24,834 nucleotides of DNA from an uncultured Christensenellaceae bacterium (GTDB taxonomy: Bacteria > Bacillota > Clostridia > Christensenellales > Pumilibacteraceae): the NCBI GenBank assembly GCA_910587805.1, contig CAJUNM010000024.1, positions 1-24,834 on the forward strand. The letters are read 5' to 3'. The translations under genes were made by a program, and so were the position numbers. Position 1 is the first letter of the stretch. Every line of letters starts with the position of its first letter. The notes under the pieces were generated by a model that was not told the origin of the DNA, did no database searches, and saw nothing but the letters and a program-made list of their open reading frames with translations. Below, piece after piece: positions 23,967 to 24,834 of the stretch.

Positions 23967-24834
23967 TTGAAAACAAGCACCAAAGTTCTTATAACGGTTT
24001 TGAGCTTGCTCTTGGTCGGTATTATAATATTCGTGATAGTTTACACATCGATGAAACCGACGGATAAATCATATACGTATTTGATTCAGGAAATAGAGAA
24101 GACGACCGAGGATAAGGACGGAAATATAATAAGCGATTGTCCGATCGGCGAGATACATCTTTCCAACGACACGGCAAGTATTGTTTATAAAGGTGAAAAA
24201 AAGGTCAAGTACATCGTTTACGTTCGCGACACGAGACTTCTCGACGTTATCGACAAGTTCAACGAAGACAAAGCCCCCGAAGACCAGATAGTACTCGTAC
24301 TGAACAATCGCTATGCCGTAAATATATCGGACTACATCGTTCCCGCGCTCGGGCTGATCTTGCTCGTGGTGCTCATGATATTCATGTTCAGAACGATGAA
24401 CAATACGAACAAGCAAGCGATGGATTTCGGCAGGACCAAAACGCAAAAGCAAGATCAGTTGAAGATACGCTTTTCGGACGTCGCGGGCGCGGAAGAAGAA
24501 AAAGAGGAACTCAAAGAGATCGTCGAGTTTCTCAAAAATCCGCAAAAGTTCACTGCGGTGGGCGCGCGCGTACCGCACGGCGTGTTGTTGGTAGGTCCTC
24601 CCGGAACGGGTAAAACACTGTTTGCAAAAGCCGTTGCGGGCGAGGCGAACGTGCCGTTTTTCAGCAAGTCCGGCTCGGACTTTGTGGAAATGTTCGTCGG
24701 CGTGGGCGCGTCGCGCGTGCGCGATTTGTTTGAACAAGCAAAAAAGAACGCGCCGTGCATAGTGTTTATAGACGAGATCGACGCGGTCGGCCGTCAACGC
24801 GGCGCGGGCATGGGCGGCGGCAACGACGAGCGCG
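23967..24834 (+). CDS. ftsH: ATP-dependent zinc metalloprotease FtsH (3' end outside window)
   Basis: This is the membrane-anchored AAA+ protease that degrades misfolded membrane proteins and regulators. The first 289 residues are present. Order of parts: membrane segment 1 (about 6-26, VLITVLSLLLVGIIIFVIVY), an extracytoplasmic domain (about 30-115), membrane segment 2 (about 118-140), linker, FSDVAGAEEEKEELKEIVEFL, Walker A GPPGTGKT (210-217), the pore loop region SGSDFVEMFVGVGASRVRDLF, and Walker B CIVFIDEID (Asp269-Glu270). The zinc protease part lies beyond the window. The start is TTG at 23967, 6 bases after GGAGGA; another TTG at 23961 is too close to the ribosome site. No ATG precedes the first membrane segment. 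Confidence 0.96.
   Translation, partial: MKTSTKVLITVLSLLLVGIIIFVIVYTSMKPTDKSYTYLIQEIEKTTEDKDGNIISDCPIGEIHLSNDTASIVYKGEKKVKYIVYVRDTRLLDVIDKFNEDKAPEDQIVLVLNNRYAVNISDYIVPALGLILLVVLMIFMFRTMNNTNKQAMDFGRTKTQKQDQLKIRFSDVAGAEEEKEELKEIVEFLKNPQKFTAVGARVPHGVLLVGPPGTGKTLFAKAVAGEANVPFFSKSGSDFVEMFVGVGASRVRDLFEQAKKNAPCIVFIDEIDAVGRQRGAGMGGGNDER

Overview
The window is a chromosomal segment of a bacterium that looks like an uncultured Clostridia-type Firmicute. The evidence is a class III glutamine synthetase, the AddA/AddB pair, a YyaC-type sporulation protein, Gram-positive style lipoproteins and FtsH. Coding sequence is rich in GCG, CGC, TCG and GAC codons, which leaves long open frames on the antisense strand; intergenic DNA is clearly more AT-rich. 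The lineage is an inference. I saw no rRNA, tRNA, CRISPR array, insertion sequence or phage gene.

Layout. 1-1942: 3' part of glnN (+), ending in a strong hairpin terminator shared with a convergent lipoprotein gene (-). 2948-9031: divergent promoters, then the addB-addA operon for double-strand break repair. 9185-12685: yyaC (-), a CvpA-like membrane protein with a long C-terminal extension (+), a terminator, and a 447-residue protein with an acidic linker that I cannot place. 12772-16890: a GH2-fold protein (+) that seems to have lost both catalytic glutamates, then a beta-propeller-like lipoprotein (+) and a terminator. 16918-19702: a minus-strand operon of an extended SDR epimerase with an extra C-terminal domain, an EFR1-type flavodoxin-ferredoxin protein (GTGA start/stop overlap) and a small membrane protein. 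19703-20035: a regulatory interval with two divergent promoters, a G9 tract and a terminator-like hairpin that serves neither flanking gene. 20036-23745: a beta-helix-like protein without signal peptide, overlapping a type I pullulanase. 23870-24834: promoter, structured leader and the 5' part of ftsH, cut by the window end.

The most notable signal is promoter architecture. Three genes (the lipoprotein gene at 2947, addB at 3036 and the GH2-like gene at 12807) have a -35/-10 pair with a 17 bp spacer and a -10 box ending exactly 6 nt before the ATG, so transcription should start on the A of the start codon. A fourth gene (20036) is nearly the same. Other genes here (addA, the CvpA-like gene, the 447-residue gene, the second lipoprotein, the epimerase, EFR1, ftsH) have ordinary Shine-Dalgarno sites, so leaderless and SD-led genes appear to coexist.

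I did not find a clear multi-gene novel system. The best candidates for something undescribed are the catalytically altered GH2 protein, the cytosolic beta-helix/pullulanase pair, and the epimerase/EFR1 operon behind a poly-G tract.
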